Under the pieces are notes generated by a model that did not search any database, had not been told where the DNA came from, and worked only from the letters and a program-made list of their open reading frames with translations. A program made the translations under genes and the position numbers. From Rhodocyclaceae bacterium (GTDB taxonomy: Bacteria > Pseudomonadota > Gammaproteobacteria > Burkholderiales > Rhodocyclaceae): a stretch of 57,497 nucleotides of DNA. The stretch lies in assembly GCA_013388985.1 (NCBI GenBank), contig JACAEF010000032.1, positions 1 through 57,497 of the forward strand, given 5' to 3'. Shown here one piece after another: positions 57,431 through 57,497 of this stretch (position 1 is its first letter; every line of letters starts with the position of its first letter).

Positions 57431-57497
57431 TCTGGTGTTGACCTACTTTCTCGCCCTTGGGTGGGCAATATCATTGGCGCGGTCTCGTTTCACGGTC
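57431..57497 (-). rRNA. rrf: 5S ribosomal RNA, 3' part (cut by window end)
   Basis: The minus strand reads GTGAAACGAGACCGCGCCAA, then TGATATTGCCCACC and GGGCGAGAAAGTAGGTCAAC, matching the helix IV-V region and 3' end of betaproteobacterial 5S rRNA. The 5' half lies beyond the window. It implies an rRNA operon transcribed toward proB. Confidence 0.88.

Overview
The window is GC-rich bacterial chromosome and reads as a betaproteobacterium. The his–hinT–tatABC order, the mlaFEDACB–ibaG–murA–hisGD order, the short HisG, the MSHA-type pilus genes and the rplU–rpmA–obgE–proB block all point that way. A Rhodocyclales or Sterolibacteriaceae-like genome is my best guess; this is inferred from gene order and protein style, not from a search.

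Layout. 1-200: two tRNA-Lys genes (CUU, UUU). 0.2-10.6 kb: an accessory zone with three HEPN/MNT pairs, two VapBC-type modules, one decayed Phd/VapC module and two Uma2-family genes. Within this zone lie a three-gene minus-strand operon (flavoprotein, GtrA, polytopic membrane protein) and a type IV pilin gene with a textbook sigma-54 promoter. 10.6-16.2 kb: a minus-strand signalling operon encoding a PP2C phosphatase, an FHA protein, a GAF-GspE ATPase and a GAF/HD-GYP phosphodiesterase. 16.3-19.5 kb: an ornithine cyclodeaminase-family gene and sucCD. 19.7-25.6 kb: two tandem paaK-type ligases, a small membrane protein, a FimV-like protein, a NIF3 protein and a DegS/DegQ-type protease. 25.7-39.7 kb (minus strand): tatCBA, hinT and histidine biosynthesis with hisC inverted in place, then murA, ibaG and the Mla phospholipid-transport operon. 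39.8-54.5 kb (plus strand): a sigma-54 response regulator and an MSHA-like pilus cluster (mshM, L, N, E, G, three assembly proteins, a large lectin-like pilin-type protein and one prepilin). 54.5-57.5 kb: rplU, rpmA, obgE, proB and the 3' end of a 5S rRNA gene on the minus strand.

Most notable observation. A dispersed 26-bp sequence (core GTCGGCGCTGGCGGAACGGC preceded by an A run) occurs about a dozen times in both orientations. It lies in short intergenic gaps, across stop and start codons, and in frame inside at least six proteins (flavoprotein, ornithine cyclodeaminase family, NIF3, MurA, MshL, prepilin leader). It is translated in three different reading frames. In MurA it coincides with nine residues absent from E. 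coli MurA as I recall that sequence. It behaves like a tiny coding-compatible mobile repeat or, less likely, an uptake-signal-like sequence.

Other points of interest are: a roughly 100-bp direct duplication flanking one HEPN/MNT module; the hisC inversion; the FHA/PP2C/GspE/HD-GYP gene set; an MSHA-type machine with a lectin-like protein and no major pilin beside it; and a GAFTGS variant in the sigma-54 activator. Coordinates come from the sequence and the reading frames. Functional names rest on recognised family motifs, and no database search was run.
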